Source: Saprospiraceae bacterium
GTDB lineage: Bacteria > Bacteroidota > Bacteroidia > Chitinophagales > Saprospiraceae
DNA: 64,000 bases
Assembly (NCBI GenBank): GCA_021738725.1
Contig: JAIPBE010000006.1
Span: 42,069 to 106,068 of the forward strand
Direction: 5' to 3'
Positions 9,664 through 18,242 of this stretch are shown one piece after another (the first letter of the stretch is position 1; every line of letters begins with the position of its first letter). Below the pieces are notes generated by a model, which saw only the letters and a list, made by a program, of their open reading frames with translations, was not told where the DNA came from and ran no database searches. Both the position numbers and the translations under genes were made by a program.

Positions 9664-9844
9664 TATTTTGGAATATACCACGAAAAATAGGGAATTGATT
9701 CCATGTGATCCTTATCAGGGGGGACATTGATCAGTGTCATTTGCCATCGATGGGGAGACACCAACCTTTGCATTAATAAAGGATATAAGGGTCTTTTATT
9801 AGATTAATAAACCCCATCCACCTTTAACACAAAAACAAGTCGCT

Positions 9845-11836
9845 ATGAAAACGAAGATGTCATTCCTTTCCTGGTCCCTTTCGGCCGCAACAGTCCTCCT
9901 TCTGGCTGGCATGATCGCCGGTTGCGGAGGCAACCAGGGCAAAGCCGGACCCAGTGCAGTGAGCAGTGATGCTGCTTCTGCTGTGTATGTCCCACCCGGA
10001 AAATATGATGAATACTATGCCTTTCTGTCCGGCGGATTCAGCGGTCAGGTGGCTGTCTATGGTCTTCCTTCCGGACGTCTGCTCCGGGTCATTCCTGTTT
10101 TTGCGGTCGATCCAGAGAAAGGGTATGGCTTCAACGAAGAGACCAAACCGATGCTGGAAACATCCTTTGGTTTTGTCCCATGGGACGATGCTCACCACCC
10201 TGAGCTGTCACAGACGAATGGCGAAACAGACGGGCGCTACCTGTTCATCAACGGGAATAACACCCCCCGGATCGCCCGGATCGATCTGACCACGTTCGAG
10301 ACCGCAGAGATCATTGAGATCCCCAACTCCGGTGGCAACCACAGTTCCCCATTCACTACTGAAAATACCGAGTACGTCGTTGCCGGAACCCGTTTTGGTG
10401 TGCCTTATCCACAAAGAGATGTGGCGATCAATACCTACGCCGAGAATTTCAGGGGTGTCCTCAGCTATATCAGTGTCAACAAGGAGGATGGCGACATGAA
10501 TATCGCCTTCCAGATCCTGCTACCGGCTTTTGACTATGATCTGGCGCACTCTGGAAAAGGTGAATCTCACGGATGGACCTTCTTCACCACCTATAATACA
10601 GAGTTGAAGAACACCCTCCTCGAAGTGGGTGCCTCCCAGCACGACAAAGACTATATCGCTGCCATCAACTGGAAACTGGCAGAGAAATACATCGCGGAAG
10701 GAAAATTCAAGGAAATGCCGGCGAACTATCGGGATAACAGCTATTCCGACAAGACGCATATGGCCACCTCCAAGAAAGTGGATAAGGTCAAAGTTCTGCT
10801 TCCTGAAGATTGCCCCGGTCTGGTCTACTTCCTCCCCACCCCAAAATCACCTCACGGGGTGGATGTGAACCCTTCGGGCGAATACATTGTCGCCAGCGGA
10901 AAACTTTCTGCTGACCTGACGGTACACTCCTTCAAGAAGATGTTGGCCGCCATCGAAAACAAGGCATTTGAAACCACTATTTCGGGTATCCCTGTCCTCA
11001 AGTATGAGGAAGTGGTGGCAGGTGTGGTCAAAGAGCCCGGCCTCGGTCCACTGCACACCGAATTTGATGGAAAGGGAAATGCCTATACGACCTTCTTTAT
11101 TTCCTCAGAAATAGTGAAGTGGAAAGTGGGCACCTGGGAAGTACTGGATCGTGTGCCGACCTTCTATTCTGTGGGTCACCTGATGATCCCCGGCGGTGAC
11201 AGCAAAAAGCCTGACACCAAGTACATGGTGGCGTTGAACAAGATCACCAAGGACCGCTATCTGCCTACCGGACCAGAGCTCACACAATCTGCACAGTTGT
11301 ATGACATCACCGGTGACAAGATGAAGATGTTGCTCGACTTCCCAACCATTGGTGAACCGCACTATGCACAGGGAATCTCTGCAGACAAGATCGTACCGAA
11401 ATCCAGGAAGTTCTTCCCACTGGAAGAAAACCAGCACCCCTATAAAGCAATGGGTGAGAAGGAGTCGCGGGTCGAACGCAGTGGCAAGGATGTACATGTC
11501 TACATGACCACCATCCGCAGTCACTTTGCACCGGACAATATTGAAGGAGTCAAAGTAGGTGACCGTGTTTACTTCCACGTGACCAACCTGGAACAGGATT
11601 GGGATGTCCCTCACGGCTTTGCCATCCAGGGTGCCCTCAATGCAGAATTACTGATCATGCCTGGCCAGACAGAGACCCTGGTCTGGTATCCACAAAGAGA
11701 AGGAGTCATTCCATTTTATTGCACAGACTTCTGCTCAGCGCTTCACCAGGAGATGCAAGGGTATGTCCGGGTATCTGCTGCAAATGCCAATACGCCACTG
11801 ATCTGGAGCCTTGGCGAACCTGAGCCCGAACAATAA
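9845..11836 (+). CDS. nosZ: Nitrous oxide reductase, Sec-dependent clade II type
   Basis: NosZ reduces N2O to N2 in the periplasm, the final step of denitrification. The 663-residue product has an N-terminal seven-bladed propeller that holds the CuZ cluster, with histidine motifs DAHHPE (near 115-119), GNHSSPF and SPHGVDV, and a C-terminal cupredoxin domain with the CuA ligands in FYCTDFCSALHQEM (Cys626, Cys630, His634, Met637). The leader lacks a twin-arginine motif and instead reads as a Sec signal ending in AGMIAGC, possibly a lipoprotein; this is the hallmark of clade II enzymes, common in Bacteroidetes. No nosR is present. A hairpin follows the gene before the next nos gene. Regulation by the divergent Rrf2 protein is likely. 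Confidence 0.97.
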   Translation: MKTKMSFLSWSLSAATVLLLAGMIAGCGGNQGKAGPSAVSSDAASAVYVPPGKYDEYYAFLSGGFSGQVAVYGLPSGRLLRVIPVFAVDPEKGYGFNEETKPMLETSFGFVPWDDAHHPELSQTNGETDGRYLFINGNNTPRIARIDLTTFETAEIIEIPNSGGNHSSPFTTENTEYVVAGTRFGVPYPQRDVAINTYAENFRGVLSYISVNKEDGDMNIAFQILLPAFDYDLAHSGKGESHGWTFFTTYNTELKNTLLEVGASQHDKDYIAAINWKLAEKYIAEGKFKEMPANYRDNSYSDKTHMATSKKVDKVKVLLPEDCPGLVYFLPTPKSPHGVDVNPSGEYIVASGKLSADLTVHSFKKMLAAIENKAFETTISGIPVLKYEEVVAGVVKEPGLGPLHTEFDGKGNAYTTFFISSEIVKWKVGTWEVLDRVPTFYSVGHLMIPGGDSKKPDTKYMVALNKITKDRYLPTGPELTQSAQLYDITGDKMKMLLDFPTIGEPHYAQGISADKIVPKSRKFFPLEENQHPYKAMGEKESRVERSGKDVHVYMTTIRSHFAPDNIEGVKVGDRVYFHVTNLEQDWDVPHGFAIQGALNAELLIMPGQTETLVWYPQREGVIPFYCTDFCSALHQEMQGYVRVSAANANTPLIWSLGEPEPEQ

Positions 11837-11884
11837 GCGCATCAACTGGTGCGTGTGAAACCATCAGTTGCTTCATTCGTCGCA

Positions 11885-11914
11885 AGAGAGCCGGCCGATC
11901 CCGGTCGGCTCTCT
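11885..11914 (+). terminator. GC-rich hairpin between nosZ and the nos accessory genes
   Basis: AGAGAGCCG pairs with CGGCTCTCT, with a further inner CCG/CGG pairing. It is followed by TCTCTAAA rather than a run of T, so it may be a partial terminator or an mRNA-stabilising end that keeps NosZ more abundant than its assembly factors. Confidence 0.5.
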
Positions 11915-11933
11915 TCTCTAAACCCAACCTCTC

Positions 11934-12503
11934 ATGAAAGCCCTACCACGGCTTTGTATGGTACTGGCAGCAGCTGGTATTCTCGGCCTGTTCCTCTTCC
12001 CTATGTGGAAGATCATCCTTTATGCACCCCAATATCCCACCGGTGTCCAGATGAATATCTGGATCAACAAGATCGATGGTACGGAGTCGGGTACTTTACA
12101 AAATGTCAATATCCTGAACCACTATGTGGGGATGAAATTCATCGAACCAGATGCCATTCCGGAACTGAAGTATTTTCCCATGGTGATTCTGGCCATGGCC
12201 GGTCTTGCACTCCTGGCTGCAGCGATCAATAAAAAGTCGATCTACCTGACCTGGCTGATCATCATGGTCGTTCTTTCCATTGTCGGGTTTTATGATTTTT
12301 ACCTCTGGGAATACGACTACGGCCATAATCTCAGCGATACGGCGCCGATCAAGATCCCAGGAGCTTCCTTCCAACCACCACTGATCGGCTCCAAAGACAT
12401 CCTCAACTTTACAGCTGTCTCCCTGCCGCACATCGGCGGCTATCTGGCCGGAGCCGGTATCTTTTTTTCATTTCTGGCCTACTGGTTCAGACGTAAACAA
12501 TAA
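11934..12503 (+). CDS. NosB-like membrane protein of the nos cluster
   Basis: A 189-residue membrane protein with about four transmembrane segments (residues ~6-28, 81-100, 104-126 and 168-186) and a periplasmic loop containing NILNHYVGMKFIEPDAIPELKYFP between the first two. It lies directly after nosZ and 2 nt before nosL. Clade II nos clusters usually hold an integral membrane gene at this place called nosB, of unknown mechanism; I assign it by position and topology, not by a motif. The conserved-looking His, Met and acidic residues in the loop could bind copper or contact NosZ, which is inference. Start ATG at 11934 is well placed. Confidence 0.75.
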   Translation: MKALPRLCMVLAAAGILGLFLFPMWKIILYAPQYPTGVQMNIWINKIDGTESGTLQNVNILNHYVGMKFIEPDAIPELKYFPMVILAMAGLALLAAAINKKSIYLTWLIIMVVLSIVGFYDFYLWEYDYGHNLSDTAPIKIPGASFQPPLIGSKDILNFTAVSLPHIGGYLAGAGIFFSFLAYWFRRKQ

Positions 12504-12505
12504 AT

Positions 12506-12949
12506 ATGCGACTCATCCTCTTTTCTGTGATCCTGATCATGAGTGCCTGTTCCACAGGACCTCAACCTATTTCATATGGTGAGGATGCCTGCAATTTTTG
12601 CAAGATGACCATCGTGGATCAGCAGCATAGCGCAGAAGCCGTCACCCTCAAAGGAAAGGTGTACAAGTTTGATGCAATCGAATGCCTGGTCCACTATGTC
12701 TCTCCGCTTGACGAGGCCACATTCAGCCATCTGCTGGTGGCCAATTACGACCAGCCCGGGTCGCTTATGGATGCGCAGACATCCAGCTACCTGATCAGCC
12801 CGAATCTGCCCAGCCCCATGGGTGCATTTCTCAATGCTTTTGACGACGCCAATCGGTCGGCTGCCATGCAAACCAGTATGACCGGTGAACTGCATTCCTG
12901 GGAGTCTCTGAAAACCACTCTGACCTTAAAAAATCAGATCCCTCAATAA
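12506..12949 (+). CDS. nosL: Copper chaperone lipoprotein NosL
   Basis: NosL delivers Cu(I) for building the CuZ site of N2O reductase. The 147-residue product has a lipoprotein signal (lipobox ending MSAC, Cys15) and the defining motif EDACNFCKM, with Cys29, Cys32 and Met34 as candidate copper ligands. The later SYLISPNLPSPMGAFLNAF matches the family segment with a conserved Met. It would sit at the periplasmic face. The gene is 2 nt from the NosB-like gene and 10 nt from nosD, in one operon. Confidence 0.93.
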   Translation: MRLILFSVILIMSACSTGPQPISYGEDACNFCKMTIVDQQHSAEAVTLKGKVYKFDAIECLVHYVSPLDEATFSHLLVANYDQPGSLMDAQTSSYLISPNLPSPMGAFLNAFDDANRSAAMQTSMTGELHSWESLKTTLTLKNQIPQ

Positions 12950-12959
12950 CACTCCACCC

Positions 12960-14201
12960 ATGCGAAGGATCACCTGCCTTATCCTATTCATTTCATTCCT
13001 CTGGACAGATGTCGTGTCAGGAACGAAACTGCATGTTGGGGCAGGTCAACCATTTGCCACCATTCAGGCTGCAATGGATGAGGCCCGTTCTGGAGATCAG
13101 GTGATCGTTCATCCCGGTCTGTATCGGGAATGCCCCGTCGTCGTCAATAAATCGATCACCCTTACCGGGTATGGCATGCCCGTTCTGGATGCCCTCGGCG
13201 AAAAGGAAGGCATCATCATCGAAGCGGACAGCGTCACCATTGAAGGATTTGAAATTCGGAATACGGGATACAGTTATATCGAAGACCGGGCCGGTATCCG
13301 GATCAAAAGAACCAAAGCGTTTACGATCCGCAACAACCGGTTGATCCTGACCTTCTTTGGTATTTATCTAGAACATGCCAAATCCGGACGGGTCATCAAT
13401 AATGCCATCCTGGGCAAACCTTTGGCTGAAGCCAACAGTGGAAATGGTATTCACCTCTGGTATTGCAAGGATATTGACATCGTCGGGAACCTCATTCGGG
13501 GTCATCGCGATGGCATCTATTTTGAATTTGCCACTCAATCCAGAGTCCGTCGAAATATCAGTGAGCAGAACCTGCGATATGGCCTGCACTTTATGTTCTC
13601 AAACGACGATATCTATACGGGGAATACATTTCGAGATAATGGTGCCGGAGTGGCCGTGATGTTTTCCAGCCGCATTCATATGCTGAATAATCTCTTTCAC
13701 CTCAACTGGGGACAAGCTGCCTATGGTTTGTTGCTGAAAGAGATTTATGATGCTGAGATCCGGGAGAACGTCTTTCAGAAAAATACCGTCGGCATATTTA
13801 CGGAAGGCTCCAACCGGATCCATTATAAAGACAATGATTTTCTGAATAATGGCTGGGCTGTGAAAGTGGCCGGTGCCTGTGAAAAAAACGATTTTATTCG
13901 CAATAATTTCATTGGCAACAGTTTTGATTTTGCTGCTGTAGGCAATATGGAAACCAACCGGATCGAAGAAAATTTCTGGGGCGATTATTCTGGTTATGAC
14001 CTCGACAAAAACGGAATCGGGGATATTCCCTACCGCCCGATCAAGCTGTTCAATTACGTCGTGGATCAAACACCAGAAACCATCATACTTATGCGGAGTC
14101 TCCTGGTAGAGATCCTCAACTTCTCCGAGAAAGTCAGCCCGGTGCTCACCCCGGCTGAAGTCTCCGATGCGATGCCCAACATGCATCGTTATATTCGATA
14201 A
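12960..14201 (+). CDS. nosD: Nitrous oxide reductase maturation protein NosD
   Basis: A 413-residue periplasmic protein needed for CuZ assembly together with the NosFY ABC transporter. A signal peptide (about residues 1-21) precedes a right-handed parallel beta-helix of CASH type, seen as repeated turns with N-x-I/V patterns (for example NNRLILTFFGIYLEHAKSG, NNLFHLNWGQAAYG and ENVFQKNTVGIFTEGS). The C-terminal ENFWGDYSGYDLDKNGIGDIPYRP is the family signature. It is followed by nosF after 13 nt. Confidence 0.95.
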   Translation: MRRITCLILFISFLWTDVVSGTKLHVGAGQPFATIQAAMDEARSGDQVIVHPGLYRECPVVVNKSITLTGYGMPVLDALGEKEGIIIEADSVTIEGFEIRNTGYSYIEDRAGIRIKRTKAFTIRNNRLILTFFGIYLEHAKSGRVINNAILGKPLAEANSGNGIHLWYCKDIDIVGNLIRGHRDGIYFEFATQSRVRRNISEQNLRYGLHFMFSNDDIYTGNTFRDNGAGVAVMFSSRIHMLNNLFHLNWGQAAYGLLLKEIYDAEIRENVFQKNTVGIFTEGSNRIHYKDNDFLNNGWAVKVAGACEKNDFIRNNFIGNSFDFAAVGNMETNRIEENFWGDYSGYDLDKNGIGDIPYRPIKLFNYVVDQTPETIILMRSLLVEILNFSEKVSPVLTPAEVSDAMPNMHRYIR

Positions 14202-14214
14202 ACGACCTATTACC

Positions 14215-15003
14215 ATGATCCATTTACATCACATTCATAAATCATTCGGCCGGCTGGAGGTCTTGCGTGGCGTGGACCTGGCCTTTGACCGGCCGGGAAT
14301 CACGGCTGTCTTGGGACCAAACGGATCCGGAAAGTCCACCTTGCTGAAGTCCATCCTGGGTATGGTGTTGCCCGACCAGGGAGAGATCCATTTTAATGGA
14401 AAACCGATCGACAACCTGGGCCAGTACCGGAAGGACATTTCCTATCTGCCCCAGATCGCACGTTTTCCCGAAAACCTGCGCGTACGCGAATTGATCCGGA
14501 TGATCGAATCCTTTCGGTCACAACCTTCCCAAAGTGCGGAGTTGATCCATCAATTCGGGTTGGAATCCGTCCTCGATTCCCAGCTGGGTCACTTGTCAGG
14601 GGGCACGCGCCAAAAGGTCAATCTGGTGCTTACGCTGATGTATGATACACCAGTGATCATCCTGGATGAACCGACCGCCGGATTGGATCCAGTGGCGATG
14701 GTCAAACTCAAAGAGTTGATCATACAGGCCAGGGAAGACGGGAAGATCCTGTTGATCACTACCCATATCATGAGTCTGGTGGAAGAGCTTGCCGACCGTG
14801 TCGTCTTCCTGTTGGAAGGCCGGATCTACTTTGATGGCAAACCCGATGAACTCAAACAACGAGTGGATGAACCGAACCTGGAAAAGGCCATTGCCAACCT
14901 CCTCAGTGGGGGCCATCTCACGCCCATCCAACCTCTGGATGCTTCATCGAAGCCGATCAAGAAGATGAATGGCAATGTTGTCCAACCGCAATTAAAATAT
15001 TAA
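14215..15003 (+). CDS. nosF: NosF, ATP-binding subunit of the NosFY transporter
   Basis: Cytoplasmic ABC ATPase of the NosDFY complex that supports CuZ maturation. Walker A is GPNGSGKST (about residues 34-42), the signature is LSGGTRQKV, Walker B VIILDEPTAGLDP, and the switch histidine is in LLITTHIM. I start at ATG 14215 (MIHLHHIHKSFG); an upstream in-frame ATG at 14167 would overlap nosD. Length 262 aa. It ends 3 nt before nosY. Confidence 0.93.
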   Translation: MIHLHHIHKSFGRLEVLRGVDLAFDRPGITAVLGPNGSGKSTLLKSILGMVLPDQGEIHFNGKPIDNLGQYRKDISYLPQIARFPENLRVRELIRMIESFRSQPSQSAELIHQFGLESVLDSQLGHLSGGTRQKVNLVLTLMYDTPVIILDEPTAGLDPVAMVKLKELIIQAREDGKILLITTHIMSLVEELADRVVFLLEGRIYFDGKPDELKQRVDEPNLEKAIANLLSGGHLTPIQPLDASSKPIKKMNGNVVQPQLKY

Positions 15004-15006
15004 GTC

Positions 15007-15789
15007 ATGCTCCGTATCATTCGCTACAGTTTTGCCGATCTGATCCGCAGCCGCTGGTTGTACTTCTATACCGGTTTTTATCTGGTCCTGACCGGTGCGC
15101 TCTTTTTGATCAGCGCCGACCTGTCCAAGGTGATCGTCAGTCTCATGAATGCCATCCTGTTCATTGTACCGCTGGTGGCTCTGCTCTTTGGTGTCATGGT
15201 CCAATACAACACCCGGGAATTCACGGAGCTGCTCCTGGCGCAGCCTATTCCAAGGCGGTCTATATTCCTGGGGCAATACCTGGGCATTGCCACTGCCCTG
15301 GCCATCAGTTTTTTGTTGGGTGCGGGAATTCCGTTTATACTCTCTGGCATCTTTCTTTCCGGGGAGATATGGAACTTCTCCATCCTTCTGTTGAGTGGCA
15401 TATTACTCTCTTACATCTTTTCCGCGTTGGGCTATTTATTGGCCCTGATCAATGACAATCGGATTCGTGGGTTTGGTTTAGCCATTCTGGTCTGGCTTCT
15501 TCTGGCCGTTGTCTATGACGGATTATTCCTACTGGGCCTGGCCTGGTTCTCGGACTATCCATTAGAAAATGTAGCGATCGGTGTGACGGTGTTCAATCCG
15601 ATCGATCTGGCGCGCATCCTCATTCTGCTCAAACTGGATGTATCTGCTCTGATGGGGTATACCGGTGCGGTGTTCAACAAATTTCTGGGCACCTCTCTGG
15701 GCATGGGTCTGGCTCTGACCATTCTGGTCGTCTGGGCGGTGTTGCCTGTTAGCATGATCCGGTATATCTCCTTACGGAAGGATTTTTAA
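15007..15789 (+). CDS. nosY: NosY, permease subunit of the NosFY transporter
   Basis: A 260-residue integral membrane protein with six transmembrane segments. FADLIRSRWLYFYTGFYLVLTG at the start, the loop YNTREFTELLLAQPIPRRSIFLGQY and FNPIDLARILILL are typical NosY segments. It pairs with NosF and periplasmic NosD; the complex is thought to supply sulfur for CuZ. The nos operon ends here or continues into the Ric gene 167 bp on. Confidence 0.93.
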   Translation: MLRIIRYSFADLIRSRWLYFYTGFYLVLTGALFLISADLSKVIVSLMNAILFIVPLVALLFGVMVQYNTREFTELLLAQPIPRRSIFLGQYLGIATALAISFLLGAGIPFILSGIFLSGEIWNFSILLLSGILLSYIFSALGYLLALINDNRIRGFGLAILVWLLLAVVYDGLFLLGLAWFSDYPLENVAIGVTVFNPIDLARILILLKLDVSALMGYTGAVFNKFLGTSLGMGLALTILVVWAVLPVSMIRYISLRKDF

Positions 15790-15890
15790 GGGGCCGGATT
15801 TGCGCTTAATCCGAGGTTAATCTCCTTCCGTGATTGAAAATTCCCGGGCTGTTGAATCAGGAGGAAAAACAAGAGATCGAACTGAAAGAA

Positions 15891-15904
15891 AGGATGCACA
15901 TCCT
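15891..15904. promoter_or_regulatory. Inverted repeat AGGATG-CA-CATCCT upstream of ric
   Basis: Six-base perfect arms around a 2-base centre, 52 bp before the chosen ric ATG. It could be an operator for an NO-sensing regulator; its arms resemble, but are not spaced like, those of the palindrome before the Rrf2 gene. Confidence 0.35.
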
Positions 15905-15956
15905 GGAGATTCGTTCACTACATACTCATTCACCAAGAAATAAATCTATCGATCAT

Positions 15957-16685
15957 ATGGAACATACACTTCTCACTCAAAAACCGATCGGCGAACTGGT
16001 ACGCGAAGATTATCGGACAGCCGAAGTCCTCTCCCGTTGGAAGCTGGATTATTGTTGTGGTGGCAAACGGAATTTGGCAGATGCTTGCTCAAAGGTTGGC
16101 GCCAATCCCGCAGAGGTTGCCACCGCATTGGAAGCCGTCCTCAATCAGCCTGCCGGAAGAGCCCTGGATTATGATGCATGGGACACGTCTTTTCTGATCG
16201 ATCATATCGAAAATGTCCATCACAGTTATGTCCGCAAATCTCTTCCTGTGCTGGTCGCCACCGCCCAGAAGGTGGCGCTCAGGCATGGGAAGGAATACCC
16301 TTATCTGGAGACTGTCTTCCTGGAAGTGAAGGCATTGGCCCTGGAGTTGGAATCACATTTGGGCAAGGAGGAAAACATCCTCTTCCCGTATATCCGTCAA
16401 CTCGTCCTGTCGCAGACTCGGGGCAGTCAACAGCCAGCTGCTCCCTTTGGTTCTGTCAACAATCCGATCCGAATGATGGAATCCGAACACAATGATGCAG
16501 GTGAATCATTTGCAAACATCCGGGAATTGACCGGGGATCTTGTCTATCCGGAGGCTGCATGCACCAGCTGGCTTGTGCTGTATTCTCTATTGCTGGAATT
16601 CGAAGCAGATCTCCACACGCATATTCATCTGGAGAATAATCTGCTGTTCCCCAGAGCGATCCAATTGGAGCGGGAGATGAACTGA
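15957..16685 (+). CDS. ric: Iron-sulfur cluster repair di-iron protein (RIC/ScdA/YtfE)
   Basis: RIC proteins restore iron-sulfur clusters damaged by NO and oxidants. The 242-residue product has the short ScdA N-terminal domain with the DYCCGGKRNLADAC motif (vicinal cysteines) and a C-terminal hemerythrin-like four-helix domain with the metal ligands in DHIENVHHSYV, HLGKEENILFPY, MESEHNDAGE and HTHIHLENNLLFPRA. I start at the ATG at 15957 (MEHTLLTQKPIGEL), which matches the family; the longer frame begins with TTG in the upstream region. It follows the nos operon and ends at a strong terminator. A role in protecting against NO during denitrification fits the setting. Confidence 0.93.
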   Translation: MEHTLLTQKPIGELVREDYRTAEVLSRWKLDYCCGGKRNLADACSKVGANPAEVATALEAVLNQPAGRALDYDAWDTSFLIDHIENVHHSYVRKSLPVLVATAQKVALRHGKEYPYLETVFLEVKALALELESHLGKEENILFPYIRQLVLSQTRGSQQPAAPFGSVNNPIRMMESEHNDAGESFANIRELTGDLVYPEAACTSWLVLYSLLLEFEADLHTHIHLENNLLFPRAIQLEREMN

Positions 16686-16711
16686 TAGTACCCACCAATT
16701 GTCAGAAACTG

Positions 16712-16748
16712 AAAGGACCCTTCGATGATGTCATCGACGGGTCCTTTT
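16712..16748. terminator. Strong bidirectional terminator hairpin after ric
   Basis: AAAGGACCC pairs with GGGTCCTTT, and the inner TCGATGA pairs with TCATCGA, giving a long stem with a run of T (TTTT) at the end. It stands between the convergent ric and DUF1761 genes. Confidence 0.85.
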
Positions 16749-16778
16749 CTCAGTATATGTCAAATACGGTGATTCGAC

Positions 16779-17222
16779 TTATCTCCACGCGCTGATGATA
16801 CCACACATGATCATGGCTGTCAGGGTCCAGTAGAGAATATTGACGATGGCCCACTTGCGACTGCGCATTTCAAAGATGGCCATTGAGGTAAAGATCGGCA
16901 GGAGAACTGTGACCCCAAAAAGAAAACCGTGGACCAGTCCGTGCTGGAAGGTCACATAACTGTGTCCATCGGGTGCCGTCGTCTGAAATCCTCCATCAGC
17001 CCCACCGGCACCGGTCACCCATCCCCAGAAAAAGACTGCCAGCAGGAAGGAGGTTACCAAAGTCAGGATATACATGGTTGGCTTGGGCATGTTGGCTTTG
17101 ATATGTTCCTCAGTAAAGCCATTTGCTTGCATCCATGCAGTTCCCATCACTTTGGGGTGGTAATAGATCATACCCATGATCATGGGCACCAAAGCGGCAA
17201 CGATTAAGGCGAAGTAATTCAT
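16779..17222 (-). CDS. DUF1761-family membrane protein
   Basis: A 147-residue protein with four predicted transmembrane segments (about residues 3-22, 51-72, 96-112 and 122-143). The opening MIMGMIYYHPKVMGTAWMQANGFTEE is the DUF1761 signature (YxP followed by WM). The family has no established function; members are small inner-membrane proteins. It is transcribed alone toward ric and separated from it by a terminator. Upstream begins a 1.4-kb repeat-rich intergenic region. Confidence 0.88.
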   Translation of the reverse strand: MNYFALIVAALVPMIMGMIYYHPKVMGTAWMQANGFTEEHIKANMPKPTMYILTLVTSFLLAVFFWGWVTGAGGADGGFQTTAPDGHSYVTFQHGLVHGFLFGVTVLLPIFTSMAIFEMRSRKWAIVNILYWTLTAMIMCGIISAWR

Positions 17223-17608
17223 AGTGTTAGTTTGGTTGATTAGGTTAGAAATATAGGAATTCTTTGAGAATCCAACTACTTGGTTCCTTGTTCCTGCGTT
17301 CCTGGTTCCTGCGTTCCTGGTTCCTGGTTGGATTCAGGTCTGGCAGGCGGATTCAAAGGTCTGGTTGTTCAAAGTTTAAAGTCAGAGCTGGCGCTCTGAC
17401 GTTCAAGGTTTAATGTGGAAAGGGTTCATGTCCCCCTCCCATTCCACTTCCAAACCCGGAGACAAGGGCCTTCATGAGGGGGTGGTAGAGTATTTCTGCC
17501 TGCTTGCCTGAAGCAAGGTTTCTCGTTCCTTTGTTCCAAGTTCCTGGTTCCTGGTTCCTGGTTAAGCTGACCAAACCTTGGCTGCAACTTTAAATAATGG
17601 ATGTTGGT

Positions 17609-17625
17609 GCCGGTGTCTCACCGGC
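17609..17625. repeat. REP-like hairpin A1 (GCCGGTG-TCT-CACCGGC)
   Basis: Seven-base perfect stem with a 3-base loop; first hairpin of unit A. Its partner hairpin GCGGTG-TCT-CACCGC is at 17678-17692. Confidence 0.8.
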
Positions 17626-18106
17626 AGCGCAAGACGGGTAGTTCCAAGTATCTCATTTTATTGAATGAGGGTTAGTGGCGGTGTCTCACCGCTTGATCAA
17701 TCCATTAAGGAGTATCATCCTTACATATTGTTGGTCTGGGGGAATGTTCCTGCGTTCCTGGATTCCTGCGTTCCTGGTTCCTGGTTCCTGGTTGGTTTCA
17801 GGATTGGCAACCGGTTTTAAACGTCTGGCTGTTCAAAGCCTGCCCGCCAACTGGCTGGTTCAAACGGTGCTCTGCCGAGCACCAGTTCAAGGTTCAACGT
17901 GGAAAGGTTCCATGTCCCCCTCCCACAATACTTCCGAAATCGGAGACAAAGGCGTTCATGAAGGGGTGGTAGAGCATTTCTGTCTGCTTGTCTGAGGCAA
18001 GGTTTCTCGTTCCTCTGTTCCTGCGTTCCTGGTTCCTGGTTCCTGGTTGCTTCAGGACTGGCGGATTGTTTCAAGCTTCTGGTTGTACGTATAACCTCAC
18101 CCCAAA

Positions 18107-18131
18107 CCCCTCTCCTTTGCAAGGAGAGGGG
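18107..18131. repeat. CCCCTCTCC-type hairpin (unit D), first copy
   Basis: CCCCTCTCCTT pairs perfectly with AAGGAGAGGGG around TGC. The second copy at 18497-18520 has CCCCTCTCCA pairing with TGGAGAGGGG around CTCG, so both arms have changed together. Both copies follow the same ATAACCTCACCC lead. Confidence 0.75.
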
Positions 18132-18225
18132 TTTTCATGTCGAATCGGCTTAATTACCAAGTCAATCAACGGATTGGATCTTTCGATTCTACTCCTGGGA
18201 TAGATTAAAAATAATGGATGCTGGT

Positions 18226-18242
18226 GCCGGTGTCTCACCGGC
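18226..18242. repeat. REP-like hairpin A1, second copy
   Basis: Same 17-mer as at 17609; its partner GGCGGTG-TCT-CACCGCC is at 18294-18310, where the stem is one pair longer than at 17678. Confidence 0.8.

Noticed and set aside
9727-9740. FNR/CRP-like site TTGA-N6-TCAT upstream of nosZ
   Set aside because: One half-site deviates and such a short motif is expected by chance; without conservation data it is too weak, though an FNR input into nosZ would be plausible.
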